A stretch of 64,000 bases of DNA. Source: Stomorhina lunata (Eukaryota > Arthropoda > Insecta > Diptera > Rhiniidae). This document shows positions 10,656 through 21,069 of the stretch, piece by piece (the stretch's first letter is position 1; every line of letters starts with the position of its first letter). The translations under genes and the position numbers were made by a program. The DNA is taken from the NCBI GenBank assembly GCA_933228675.1, contig OW121740.1, forward strand, positions 57,475,000 to 57,538,999, written 5' to 3'. The notes beneath the pieces are model-generated. The model was given only the letters and a program-made list of their open reading frames with translations. It searched no databases and was not told the origin of the DNA.

Positions 10656-13600
10656 ATATCAGGGACCAAAAATAATAATTATTCTTGAATTTTCAAAGAA
10701 AAAAAACAATCATATGGAAATATCGCAGAGCTAATTTGAAAACATCATTATGCTTGTTTTCCACAATATTTTCAGAAAATGACATGCTTTTTAAATTTTT
10801 GATTTTTATTATTTTTTTTTTTTCAAAAATAATTTTTATTTTTTTTTTTTGTCAAATATATTTGTCAAATTCTGAAAAATATTTTTTTTGGCAAAAATAT
10901 TTGTCAAAAATTGATTTTTATTTTTTTTGTCAAAAATATTTGTCAAGATCTGATTTTTATTTATTTTTAACAGAAATAATTGTTATTCTGATTTTATTTT
11001 TTTTTTTGTCAAAAATATTTGTCAAATGAAAAACGCAAAAATAAAAAAATCAATATAGAATTAAACAAAATTTTAAAAATTTCCCATAAAAACGGTAAAT
11101 TTTGAAAATTTTCAATAAAAATTAAAATTTTAAATTTTTTTTCCCGCAGATACTAAATATTTGAAAATTTCCCATAAAAATGCGAAATTTTGAAAATTTC
11201 TTGTAAAAAGGAAAAATTTTGAAATTTTTTTATAAAAATGTGAAATTTTGAAAACTTTCTATACAAATGGGAAATTTTAAAAATTTTCTGTAAAAATGGG
11301 AAATTCGAAAATTTCACATAAAAACGGAAAATTTTCAAAATTTCCCTTTTTATGGGAAATTTTTAAAATTTCCCATTTTTGTGGGAAATTTTCAAAATTT
11401 CATTTTTTTATGAGAAATTTTCAAAATTTCCCTTTTTATGGGAAATTTTCAAAAATTTTACTTTTTTATGGGAAATTTTCAAAATTTCCCTTTTTTACGG
11501 GAAATTTTCAAAATTTTACTTTTTTATGGGAAATTTTAAAAATTACCCTTTTCTATGGGAAATTTTCAAAATTTCCCTTTTCTATGGGAAATTTTCAAAA
11601 TTTCCCTTTTTTATGAGAAATTTATTTAGGTGAAATTTTCAAAATTTCCTATTTTTATGGGAGATTTTCAAAAATTTCCCATTTTTATGGTAAATTTTCA
11701 AAATTTACCATTTTTATGGGAAATTCTCAAAATTTATCAGGGACCGAAAATAATAATTATTTTTGAATTTTCAAAGAAAAAAAGCAATCATATGGAAATA
11801 TCGCAGAACTAATTTGAAAACATCATTTTGCTTGTTTTCCACTATATTTTCAGAAAATGACATGCTTTTTAAATTTTTGATTTTTATTATTTTTTTCAAA
11901 AATAATTTTTATTTTACGATTTTTATTTTTTTTGTCAAATATATTTGTCAAATTCTGACAAATATTTTTTTTGGCAAAAATATTTGTCAAGTTCTGACAA
12001 ATATTTTTTTTGGCAAAAATATTTGTCAAAAATTGATTTTTATTTTATTTGTCAAAAATATTTGTCAAGGTCTGACAAATATATTTTTTGGCAAAAATAT
12101 TTGTCAAGATCTGATTTTTATTTATTTTAAACAGAAATAATTGTTATTCTGATTTAAATATTTTTTTGTCAAAAATATTTGTCAAATAAAAAACGCAAAA
12201 ATGAAAAAATCAATACAGAATTTAAATATTTCCCATAATAATGGTAAATTTTAAAAATTTTCAATAAAAATTAAAATTTCCCATAAAAACGTAGTATTTG
12301 AAATTTTCCCATAAAAATGGGAAATTTTAAAAATTTCTTGTAAAAAGGGGAAATTTTTAATATTCCTTTTTAAAATGTGAAATTTTGAAAATTTCCCATT
12401 TTTATGCGAAATTATAAAAATTTTCTGTAAAAATGGAAAATTTTAAAAATTTCACCTAAAAAGGGGAAATTTTGAAAATTTCCCATAAAAAAGGGAAGTT
12501 TTGAAAATTTCCCATAAAAAAGGGAAATTTTAAAAATTTCCCATAAAAAAGGGAAATTTTGAAAATTTCCCATGAAATAGGGAAATTTTAAAAATTTCCC
12601 ATAAAAAAGGAAAATTTTGAAAATTTCCCATAAAAAAGGGAAATTTTGAAAATTTCCCATTAAAAAGGGAAATTTTGAAAATTTCCCATAAAAAAGGGAA
12701 ATTTTGAAAATTTCCCATAAAAAAGGTAAATTTTGAAAACTTCCCATGAAAAAGGGAAATTTTGAAAATTTCCCATAAAAAGGGAAATTTTGAAAATTTC
12801 CCATAAAAAAGGGAAATTTTGAAAATTTCCCATAAAAAAGGGAAATTTTGAAAATTTCCCATAAAAAAGGGAAATATTAAAAATTTCCCATAAAAAAAGG
12901 GAAATTTTGAAAATTTCCCATAAAAAAGGGAAATTTTGAAAATTTCCCATTATTATGGGAAATATTTAAATTCTATATTGATTTTTTTCATTTTTTCGTT
13001 TTTTATTTGACAAATATTTTTGACAAAAAAATATTTAAATCAGAATAACAATTATTTCTGTTTAAAATAAATAAAAATCAGATCTTGACAAATATTTTTG
13101 CCAAAAAAAATATTTGTCAGAATTTGACAAATATTTTTGACAAAAAAATATTTGTCAGAATTTGACAAATATATTTGACAAAAAAAATAAAAATCATAAA
13201 ATAAAAATTATTTCTGCCAAAAAAAATAAAAATCGTAAAATAACAATTATATTTTGATTTTTATTATAAATGTCATAATTGTAACGGTCCCTGAAATTTA
13301 TCATTTTTATGGGAAATTCTCAAAATTTATCATTTTTATGGGAAATTTTTAAAATTTCCCATTTTTATGGGAAATTTTCTAAATTTCCCTTTTTTTTGAG
13401 AAATTTTCAAAATTTCCTTTTTTATGGGAAATTTTCAAAATTTCCCTTTTTAATGGGAAATTTTCAAAATGTCCAATTTTTATGGGAAATTTTCAAAATG
13501 TTTTTATGGGAAATTTTCAAAATTTCCTTGTTATGAGAAATTTTCAAAATTTGCCTTTTTATGGGAAATTTTTAAAATTTCCCTTTTTTATGTGAAATTT

Positions 13601-14115
13601 TCAAAATTTCCCATTTTTATGCGAAATTTTCAAAATTTCCCATTTTTATGGGAAATTTCCCCGTTTTTATGGGAAATTTTTAAAATTTCCCGTATTTATG
13701 TGAAATTTTCGAAATTTCCCATTTACATACAGAAAATTTTTAAAATTTCCCATTAGTATAGAAAGTTTTCAAAATTTCACATTTTTATAAAAAATTTTCA
13801 AAATTTTCCCTTTTTACAAGAAATTCTTAAAATTTCCCATTTTTATAGGAAATTTTCAAATAATAAGTTTTTATGGGAAATTTTTTAAAATTTAAATTTT
13901 TATTGAAAATTTTCAAAATTTACCTTTTTTATGGGGAATTTTTAATTTTTTTTAATTCTGTATTGATTTTTTTATTTTTGCGTCTTTCATTTGACAAAAA
14001 AAAAAAATAAAAATCAATTTTTGACAAATATTTTTGCCAAAAAATATTTGTCAGATAAATATTTTTGCCAAGAAAAATATTTCTCAGAATTTGACAAATA
14101 TATTTGACAGCACCC
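10656..14115. mobile_element. Foldback-like palindromic composite of ~29-bp tandem repeats
   Basis: The region consists of two repeat types in mirrored order. Type A is (G)GCAAAAATATTTGTCAA at 10845-11030, 11930-12190, inverted 12990-13200 and inverted 13995-14110. Type B is an about 29-bp unit, TTATGGGAAATTTTCAAAAT. It is inverted at 11070-11300, direct at 11320-11735, inverted at 12230-12955 and direct at 13290-13930. A unit starting TCAGGGACC lies at 10659 and 11738, and its inverse GGTCCCTGA lies near 13281. Arms 11740-12236 and 12946-13285 pair across 12237-12945. Terminal inverted repeats made of short tandem repeats are the hallmark of Foldback/Galileo-type elements. Exact ends and target duplications are not resolved. 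All ORFs here (60-130 aa, repeating GKFSKF/MGNFQNF/LWEIFKIS) come from one 29-bp unit read in three frames. Confidence 0.6.
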
Positions 14116-14394
14116 ATATAACCCCCCTCCCCGGGAATCACATTAATGCTGATAAATTGAATACAATTGTAAAAGCTATCACGACTGAATTTAGAACAGA
14201 GATGTTTTATGTCAGTATATCAAATTTTTATAAAAATCGGTTCATATTTAAACATAGCTTTCATATAAAAACAACTCCCGGAAAACATTTTAAAAGCTAT
14301 TTAAAAGCTATTTAATTGTAAACAATGACAGCTATATCCACTTAATTTGCATAAATACAGTGTATTTATATCTACAATCAAAAATATTTGGAGG
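14116..14394. other. no recognisable feature
   Basis: A short C-rich stretch (ACCCCCCTCCCC, about 14121-14132) follows the palindromic region. The rest is AT-rich with no domain-bearing ORF. Confidence 0.35.
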
Positions 14395-14765
14395 TGAATC
14401 TACCTGTGTATTAAGATTGCACCTACAAATCAATGTCAAGTCCAGACTTTATATACTGTAGATGCATTAACAAAATATATGGGCCTGCCGTATTACTATG
14501 AACATGTTTATCCTATTTTAGCTTATTAATGTTAAATTATACCCGGTTATGGGACTAAATTTTGTGCAAAGTAAATACTAGGGAAACCGCTTAAATACTT
14601 TTTAATATTGAACTATTTTAAGCTCCCGCAATCGAATTTAGTCCAAATACTATACTAACAATACCAACTAGCGTAACAAATTTCATCGAATATGGTCCTC
14701 GTAGATATATTAGATATAACACAACTTGTTGGTGGGTATATAAGATTCGACACTCTTACTTGTTT
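14395..14765 (-). repeat. DINE-1-like fragment (5' half)
   Basis: Read from 14765 on the minus strand it starts AACAAGTAAGAGTGTCGAAT, then 'ATACCCACCAACAAGTTG'. It then parallels 52447-53000, including the GGTTTCCCTAGTATTTAC and ATAACCGGGTATA segments. The ORF at 14692-14934 is an artefact. Confidence 0.55.
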
Positions 14766-15543
14766 TGATAAGTGCAACTTCTTCCATCTTTTCAAAGTAA
14801 GAATCACCCTAATGTGCATTAATTTTACAAATTACATAAACTTATCTAAAGAAAAAACTGTTGACTTACAGGTGCATCAACTATTTATGAAAATTGTTCT
14901 AGGATCTCAGGCTACTGGTTTTGTTCAAAAATAGTTGTCGTTTAAAAGAAATACACATAAATCTTTATGAATTACACAGTATTGTTAAAAACATATCTGA
15001 CATGGATATTATTTACAATATTTTAAAAAATATAAAAATTGCTGAATTGATGTTGATCCGCTTAAGTTATTAATTAATTCAAGAGATATACAATATTTTG
15101 CATGCTTTCAATTGACATAATTTCTCTATTTGAAATTTATCAAAATATAGAAATCATTTCTTCGGTTTTCAACACCACTGTAAATATTTTTACTGCATAA
15201 ATATTCTATTTATACACTTTCTTGTTTTCTTGATGTCATGTTCATACAATTTTCTTCATACAAAAAAGAATTTTCTGTTTAAACTCATACTTATTCTCGC
15301 ATTGTAGTTTTTAATGTTTGCACGTGAATTTCAATGTCATTTTTACAATCAGGGCACCAACCTTGTACCTTAAAGTTGTTAAAACTTCATTATCATCATC
15401 ATTATTTCATATTTAATTTATTTTTAAGCCCTGCAAATGGAAAGAAGATTTTATGAAATTCCATTGGTGTTTTAATTGTTCTTAATTGGGACGATCGTAA
15501 ATATAGCGGAAAGTTCTAAAAACTTAAAAATATATTATGTGTA
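14766..15543. other. no recognisable feature
   Basis: AT-rich sequence without domain-bearing ORFs, inverted repeats of note or RNA genes that I can see. Confidence 0.35.
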
Positions 15544-15545
15544 TA

Positions 15546-15639
15546 TGTGACCCGGTCTATGAAAAAATTCGAAAAATTAGCTAATTTTTCGAAATTTTGT
15601 TTTTGAGTCGCAAGCCAACTTTTCATAAACCGGGTCACA
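15546..15639. mobile_element. 94-bp MITE with TA flanks
   Basis: TGTGACCCGGT (15546) pairs with ACCGGGTCACA (ending 15639), and the stems extend into TATGAAAA/TTTTCATA. TA flanks both sides (15544-15545, 15640-15641). It is a Tc1/mariner-type MITE too short to code. The right-hand TA supplies the A that precedes the next Helitron. Confidence 0.6.
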
Positions 15640-15641
15640 TA

Positions 15642-16633
15642 TCTATATCTATAAAAAATGTCCGCGCCTGTTTGTCTGTTTGTACGTTGTTTGTTAGGAA
15701 GGATCTCCGAAATTAGCGGACCGATTTTTCTGAAATTTTGACAGTGTAGTATGGTGTGGCCGAAATCTCAAGTGGGCGTGACCCCTTCCATTAACTCATA
15801 TATTAAAAATGACAAATGTAGGCGACCGAGAGGCCCGATTTTTCTGAAATTTTGACAGTATGTTAAGGTGTGACCGATGGATAAAAAAGGGCAGATTTTT
15901 TTTTCAAATCTCACGTGGGCGTGACCCCTCCCATATAAGTAAAATATTAAAAATAACAAATATGGATGACCGAGCAGACCGATATTTCTTTAATTTTTAC
16001 CGTATATATTGAGTTACCGGTGTTTAAAATAGGCTACATTGTTTTTTGGAAGTCTCAAATGGGCGTGGCTCCTCCCATATAAGTCATATATTAAAAATGA
16101 CAAATATGGATGACCGATTTTTCAAAAGTTTTGATTGTATGTGTGTGGCCGGTGGGTAAAATAGACTTGGATTTTTTTTAACTCAAGTGGGAGTGACCCC
16201 TCCCATATAAGTCAAATATTAATATGGATGATAAGATGAAAACAATTTAACCTAATTAATTAAAGTTTTAAATGTAGTTATTTTCATACTATAGAATAGT
16301 TTTTCGCTTTTTGAATTTTTTTGAAAATGGACCAACCTTAGAATTGGAAACTGGGATAAAATTCCCCTTTTCTTTAAAACTGAGAACGGCGGGACCACAT
16401 TTTTTCTTTCAAAATGTTTTTTTTAGTCCAAATTAGGATTATACATTAACAAAATTTACCATATTTACCAAAATATGCAAATACATTAATAGGGATTACA
16501 TTAATTAAGGATTCAATTTAAAAAATGAATAAATATATTTCATAATTTGTTAATTTTTAAAGAAAGTGTTAACATAGTAATAAGTTAAAAACTGTAACTG
16601 CGAACCCGGGCAACGCCGGGTAAAATCAGCTAG
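15642..16633 (+). mobile_element. non-autonomous Helitron with ~165-bp tandem repeats
   Basis: Starts TCTATATCTATAAAAAATG after A and ends CTAG before T. A hairpin, CCCGG-GCAACG-CCGGG (16605-16620), lies just upstream of the 3' end, as in Helitrons. The inside holds about four units with GTGGGCGTGACCCCTCCCAT (15774, 15914, 16059, 16188), 'ATTAAAAATGACAAATATGG' and 'GACCGATTTTTC'. No Rep/helicase ORF. A partial relative lies at 24930-25215 and 26455-26510. Confidence 0.7.
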
Positions 16634-16819
16634 TATTATTATAACAAATTCTTAAAAATTTTAATTTTGCTAAGCTAAGTCGCTAATTCTTAATATACCA
16701 AATCTAACTTCAGGTTAAGTTAAAGTTTCAGTTCTTGACTTTTTAGGAGAAAGGTAAAGGAAATATAAATTAAGTCTGCTTTATGAATGACTTTTTTATG
16801 CCTATAAATGTAACCACTA

Positions 16820-17105
16820 TATCTACGCTTATGTTGGACCATATGTGATCGTCAAGAACTATAGCTTTGAGGTTGTAAAAGAATTAGTTTACTTTGGTAA
16901 AGCCGCGGCCGCCAACATAATTAGCGACATAAGTTTCGAAATCAAACCTAGAGTCATACTTGCCAAAGCACTCTCTGTAAGAACTTAAATTGCGCTATAA
17001 AAACGCTTATACTGCCCGTGTTATTATATGGTTCTGAATCATGGGCTCTTCCACAAGCAAATGAAGCTATTCATGAGAGGAAGATTTTACGAAAAATATT
17101 TGTTC
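16820..17105 (+). pseudogene. non-LTR retrotransposon fragment (RT C-terminal)
   Basis: Frames read VKNYSFEVVKELVYFGKAAA, then a decayed 'KRLYCPC' segment, with 'YGSESWAL...ERKILRKIF' recoverable in shifted frames. Same family as 5395-6010 but on the + strand. It contains internal stops. Confidence 0.55.
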
Positions 17106-17109
17106 AAAT

Positions 17110-17440
17110 AATGGCTTGCATTAAGGCAAGCGAGGGCTTGGGGGAGGAATCCATTGCCCTCTAAATTTTAATTGCATCACTTATAATACTACTTAAAGGC
17201 TACTAAAATTTGAAGCACATTTTCGCCACTTTTTAATTTTTTCTCATATTTTTCGTCCCCCTCAAGGAATTCCAAAAAAAAAAATGGATAAGGATTGGTA
17301 GAACTTTCATTTTCTCATCGTTTGATATATATCTCATTAATAGACGTAACATACAACAGGTGTAAATGACAAAAACTTGAACGTAAATTTTTTAAAATAC
17401 CGGTTTTTCGTGGAGCACACTCGCAAATAAGTTAAGGCAG
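17110..17440 (-). repeat. inverted partial copy of the interior of the hAT element at 6386
   Basis: The sequence around TTGATATATATCTCATTAAT, ACGTAACATACAACAGGTGT and CCGGTTTTTCGTGGAG is the reverse complement of 7025-7310 with scattered differences. No terminus is visible. Confidence 0.55.
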
Positions 17441-18185
17441 CAGAATTTCACTAAGACTCAAATTTTGTCAAATTTCGCGAAATTCGTTGTTAATGCAAAT
17501 ATGTATATAAGTTTTTACAATCTACAATGGGCCAAAGTTGACCACCTCGGGTATGTAAAACCTTTGGGTCAGTATAACTTTCGCCAATTTTGTCCGATCT
17601 GAAAGATTTTTATATTTTCGAAATCTTTAAAAAAAAAATTAACAAAAAAGAGGCTTACTGTGCTACTTTTGCGCTTTATGTCATGTGTTCTGGCCTTTTT
17701 TGGTGGTCAGATGCGTCCACCAGATCAAAAAAAGCTTAAACAAATAGGTAAAAAATCAAACAAAGCATTATTTTTACCCACACATCTCGAAAGCCAAAGG
17801 AGATAACCTACACATGTAAGGGTATTTTTTGTAGATCTTCTCAAGGACATCTTAAATTTATTTTTTTTTCAATCCATCCATAAAAAATTTTTTGGCGAAT
17901 TTTTAAAAAAGTCGAACACTTGAGATGACCAACTTTGAAGGTCCATCAATCACTCTCCCGACCTTTCATGGACCAGTGTTTTTAAAAATCACTTCGAATA
18001 CTCCTTGAACACCAAATTTCATTCTAATATCTCCAGTCGGTCAAAAGTTACCACTGTGCGTCATAATTTCTGTAAAATCATTAACGCGAACGGATTTTAC
18101 ATTCACTAATCTCCCTTAATAGAACCCCTCCCCCCCCAAAAAAAAAAATAAGAGTGCGATCAAAATTTTTTTTTGTTTTTTTTTT
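17441..18185. other. unassigned repeat-like sequence
   Basis: AT-rich with homopolymer tracts (poly-C/poly-A near 18127-18148). No ORF with a domain and no termini recognised. Confidence 0.3.
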
Positions 18186-19390
18186 AACTCTGAAAAGGCG
18201 CTCTCTGTCATGCTCAACTGGCTCCCAGTCGAATTAATGGCACAGCAAATTGCCCTTAACTCGGCTGTCCGACTTAGCACTATCGGAACCTGGTCCCATT
18301 CACTCCACTATTCTGGATAAATTCATAAATATCCCTGACAATATTGACTGCTGCATTTCCATCCCACTCTTCGACAAATCCTTTACTGTAACTATCTCTG
18401 GAGACCCATCATCCCTCGATGACGGCTGTTTGGAGGTATATACGGACGGATCCTAGTCAAAGATGGGAGTGGGAGGGGGCTTCTTCATTCCACTTTTAGG
18501 GAAGGAAATTTGTTTTAGGCTTCCTGATCAGTGTAGTAGGTATCCTTCAATCCGAGATATCGGCCATATACAGGGCTGCCAAATGGATAAGATACTATAG
18601 AATATGCGACAGGGATATTCGCTTTTGTATCGATAGTCAGGCTGCCATAAAATCCCTATCTAATGTCCACACGACATCTGTTCTTACCCGTGAATGCCGG
18701 GCATCTCTAAATGAGAAGGCGAGACATTGCAATATCGAACTTTTCTGGGTACCCGGGCACAACAACATACCTGGTAACTCCACTGCGGACAGACTTGCTA
18801 AATCCGGTGCTCTCCTGAGTCAGGATAACATCGATCAATTTACGGGAGTACCGCTATCCGCCTGCAAATCAGTAATTAGGCTACTTCTTTACGGATCAGC
18901 GCAGAACACCTGGTCCCTTGAAACTACTTGTTCAATATCCAGGCAAACATGGCCCACTTATGACAATAAAGGTTCAAAGTGCTTGGCTTCTCTACCTCGC
19001 AACAGACTCCGCAACCTAATCTCGACCCTAACAGGTCATTGTACTTTTGGGCTGCATGCCAGAAGGCTTAACCTTTAACACCATGACTACTGTCGAAGCT
19101 GTCACAACATCGAAGAAGAGGAAACGGTTACTCATCTTCTCTGCCACTGTTCCGCTCTTTCAAAATCGAGGGCTACCTATTTGGGGGCGCTTTATCTGCA
19201 TGATTTATCCGATCTAGCGTGTATTGACATTCGTAAAATAGACTCGTTTATCAGAGCTACAGGCTGGCTTGGATAAGCCTCTCATCGATGGCCTGGAATT
19301 AATTATCTTCGTTCTCTTTTATAGTCTATCCCCTGCAGGTATCACAAAGGGACCGCTTCTAGGACCCAAGTGACGCCGACTTAACATCGG
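18186..19390 (+). pseudogene. LOA/I-like LINE relic: RNase H and C-terminal zinc knuckle
   Basis: Frameshifted coding remnants read ALSVMLNWLPVELMAQQIAL, then CLEVYTDGS (RNase H first Asp, 18436-18456), then RFCIDSQAAIKSL (second catalytic region, 18622-18660), then NIELFWVPGHNNIPGNSTAD (18732-18790, the 'VPGH..I.GNE.AD' RNase H motif). A tail follows with C..C...EEEETVTHLLCHC, typical of the C-terminus of RNase-H-bearing fly LINEs. At least three frameshifts plus stops, so non-functional. The 3' end near CTGCCTCACCTAACC (19391-19408) recurs in the deleted copy at 37876-38050. Confidence 0.7.
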
Positions 19391-19410
19391 CTGCCTGCCT
19401 CACCTAACCA

Positions 19411-19925
19411 AACTCCGAAAATTAAAACTATTTGGTTTTTGCCCATATACATTTTTATTATATTGTTTACAATTTAATAAAATACTTGTAACAATATTTT
19501 TATATTTGTCATATTATTTGTATTTTTTAATACGGTTCATTGTTGTTATTTTAAAAACATTCTATGAATAATAATTTCAGACTAACATTAGTCAAATAAT
19601 AAAGAAAATGATCCTTTAAAGTCGCCGATAAAAACTGCATTTAAGAAGGCAATGACTCCTAAAATATTTTAAGAAAATGTTTTTAAAACAAACTTACTTG
19701 CTCATTTTTATAAATAATGGAATAACTCAAAAATTTTTTTATTTTATTACTAATTCCACATCAGGAGGAGAAATTGTCTATTACATTTCTAAATAAGTGG
19801 AATATACTGGACTTAAGTGCGAATAATTTTTCTTTTAAATAATATTTACTATCCCGTCAATTTTGTAAGTTTTTGATATATGCATACAAAAGTTTTTACC
19901 TTTTATAACCTTCTCCACCACTAGG
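19411..19925. other. no recognisable feature
   Basis: AT-rich spacer between the LINE relic and the inverted repeat that follows. Confidence 0.35.
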
Positions 19926-19954
19926 GACTAGATGTTCATTAAGGTGGCAGGAAT

Positions 19955-20510
19955 TTTTTTTTTATTTCAAATGTTTTTCTATGAAATATTGTGACACTAG
20001 GTCTAAAAGTTTAGATCTGAAAATTTAAGCCAAATCGGACAACGTTCTATGGGCGCGCATCGGGTCCAAAGTTTAAGAGCCAATTTGTATGGGGAAAAAT
20101 GGGTTATTTTTTAGTTTTTATTTTTTTAGACCAAAAATAATAATAAAAAACACTTAATCTTGCCAAAAACCATTATTTTCATGCTTTTTTTATTAAAATT
20201 TGCTAATTATTACTTAATATTTCGGAATCTCGCTATGAAAATTTTACGGAAATCCAAATTTTGAGAGCGGCGAAGAAAGAGTTAATCTCCAATATTAAAA
20301 AAACCCTTTAGCATAGGTTTTCCATAAACGATAATATTAATATTAATAATATTAATTATATTTTTTGTTAAAATTAAATACAACCCATTTTTCCCCATAC
20401 AAGTGGGCTCTTAAACTTTGGACCCGATGCGCGCCCATAGAACGTTGTCCGATTTGGCTCAAATTTTCAGATCTAAACTTTTAGATCCAGTGTCACAATA
20501 TTCAGTAGAA
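19955..20510. repeat. long imperfect inverted repeat (fold-back)
   Basis: The arm at about 19980-20115 contains GGACAACGTTCTATGGGCGC, then GCATCGGGTCCAAAGTTTAAG. It pairs with the inverted arm at about 20385-20510, which contains CTTAAACTTTGGACCCGATG and GCGCGCCCATAGAACGTTGT. Arms are about 130 bp around a spacer of about 270 bp. No ORF. Could be a MITE whose ends I cannot define. Confidence 0.6.
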
Positions 20511-20545
20511 AAAGTTAGAATATTCGAAAAAATATTTTAATTCAT

Positions 20546-20613
20546 AAAATAACAAAATAGTCGGGATGTAAATATTATTCAAAAAAGAAGTTTATTTGCA
20601 TTTGATCCCAAAT
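20546..20613 (+). repeat. 68-bp direct repeat, copy 1
   Basis: AAAATAACAAAATAGTCGGG through TTTGCATTTGATCCCAAAT is repeated at 20982-21049 with one visible difference (GAAGTTTATT versus GAAGTGTATT). Confidence 0.75.
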
Positions 20614-20895
20614 TATTGATAAAAAGCCAAAAAATGTTTGCGGAGAAACCAAATTCGTTTCGATGGTTGGTTAAGCCATCTCTTCATGAGGATTATCCCC
20701 AATTTAGACAGATCGAAAACTTCGCATTATTACTAAATTTACAAACATAACTATTAAGAATTATGTTCATAAACCAAAAGTAAAAGCGTAGATTATCGAC
20801 TGAACAAAAACAAACATTTTTCAGTTTTCATCTACCTTCACTTCCCACATTCTTGCTGTAGCCGTCGGCTACTATATGCAGAATGCTGTGAAGAA

Positions 20896-20914
20896 GGGGG
20901 GGGGGGGGGGGGGG
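20896..20914 (+). repeat. 19-G homopolymer
   Basis: An uninterrupted run of 19 G in an otherwise AT-rich region. Its length is the kind of call that sequencing errors affect. Confidence 0.8.
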
Positions 20915-20981
20915 TTGGTAAGATGTTTTAAAATAAACAAGTTTATTTTAAAAATAACCTGAATGCATGCAGTTTTATCAA

Positions 20982-21049
20982 AAAATAACAAAATAGTCGG
21001 GATGTAAATATTATTCAAAAAAGAAGTGTATTTGCATTTGATCCCAAAT
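20982..21049 (+). repeat. 68-bp direct repeat, copy 2
   Basis: Second copy of 20546-20613. It ends directly beside the CTGTTACA that borders the piggyBac-like element, so it may be a duplication generated with that insertion. Confidence 0.75.
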
Positions 21050-21069
21050 CTGTTACATTTATTTATTAA

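Noticed and set aside
10685..12140. ORFs of 114, 125 and 61 aa rich in F/K with repeated QKYLS
   Set aside because: Translations of the CAAAAATATTTGTCAA repeats; no codon bias or domain.
11153..13756. Dozens of overlapping 60-130 aa ORFs rich in GNFQNF, GKFSKF and WEIFKIS on both strands
   Set aside because: All derive from one about 29-bp tandem unit read in three frames; the composition follows the DNA repeat, not selection on protein.
18250..18456. 68-aa ORF as an independent protein
   Set aside because: It is one frame of the frameshifted RNase H region of a LINE; the preceding part is read in a different frame.
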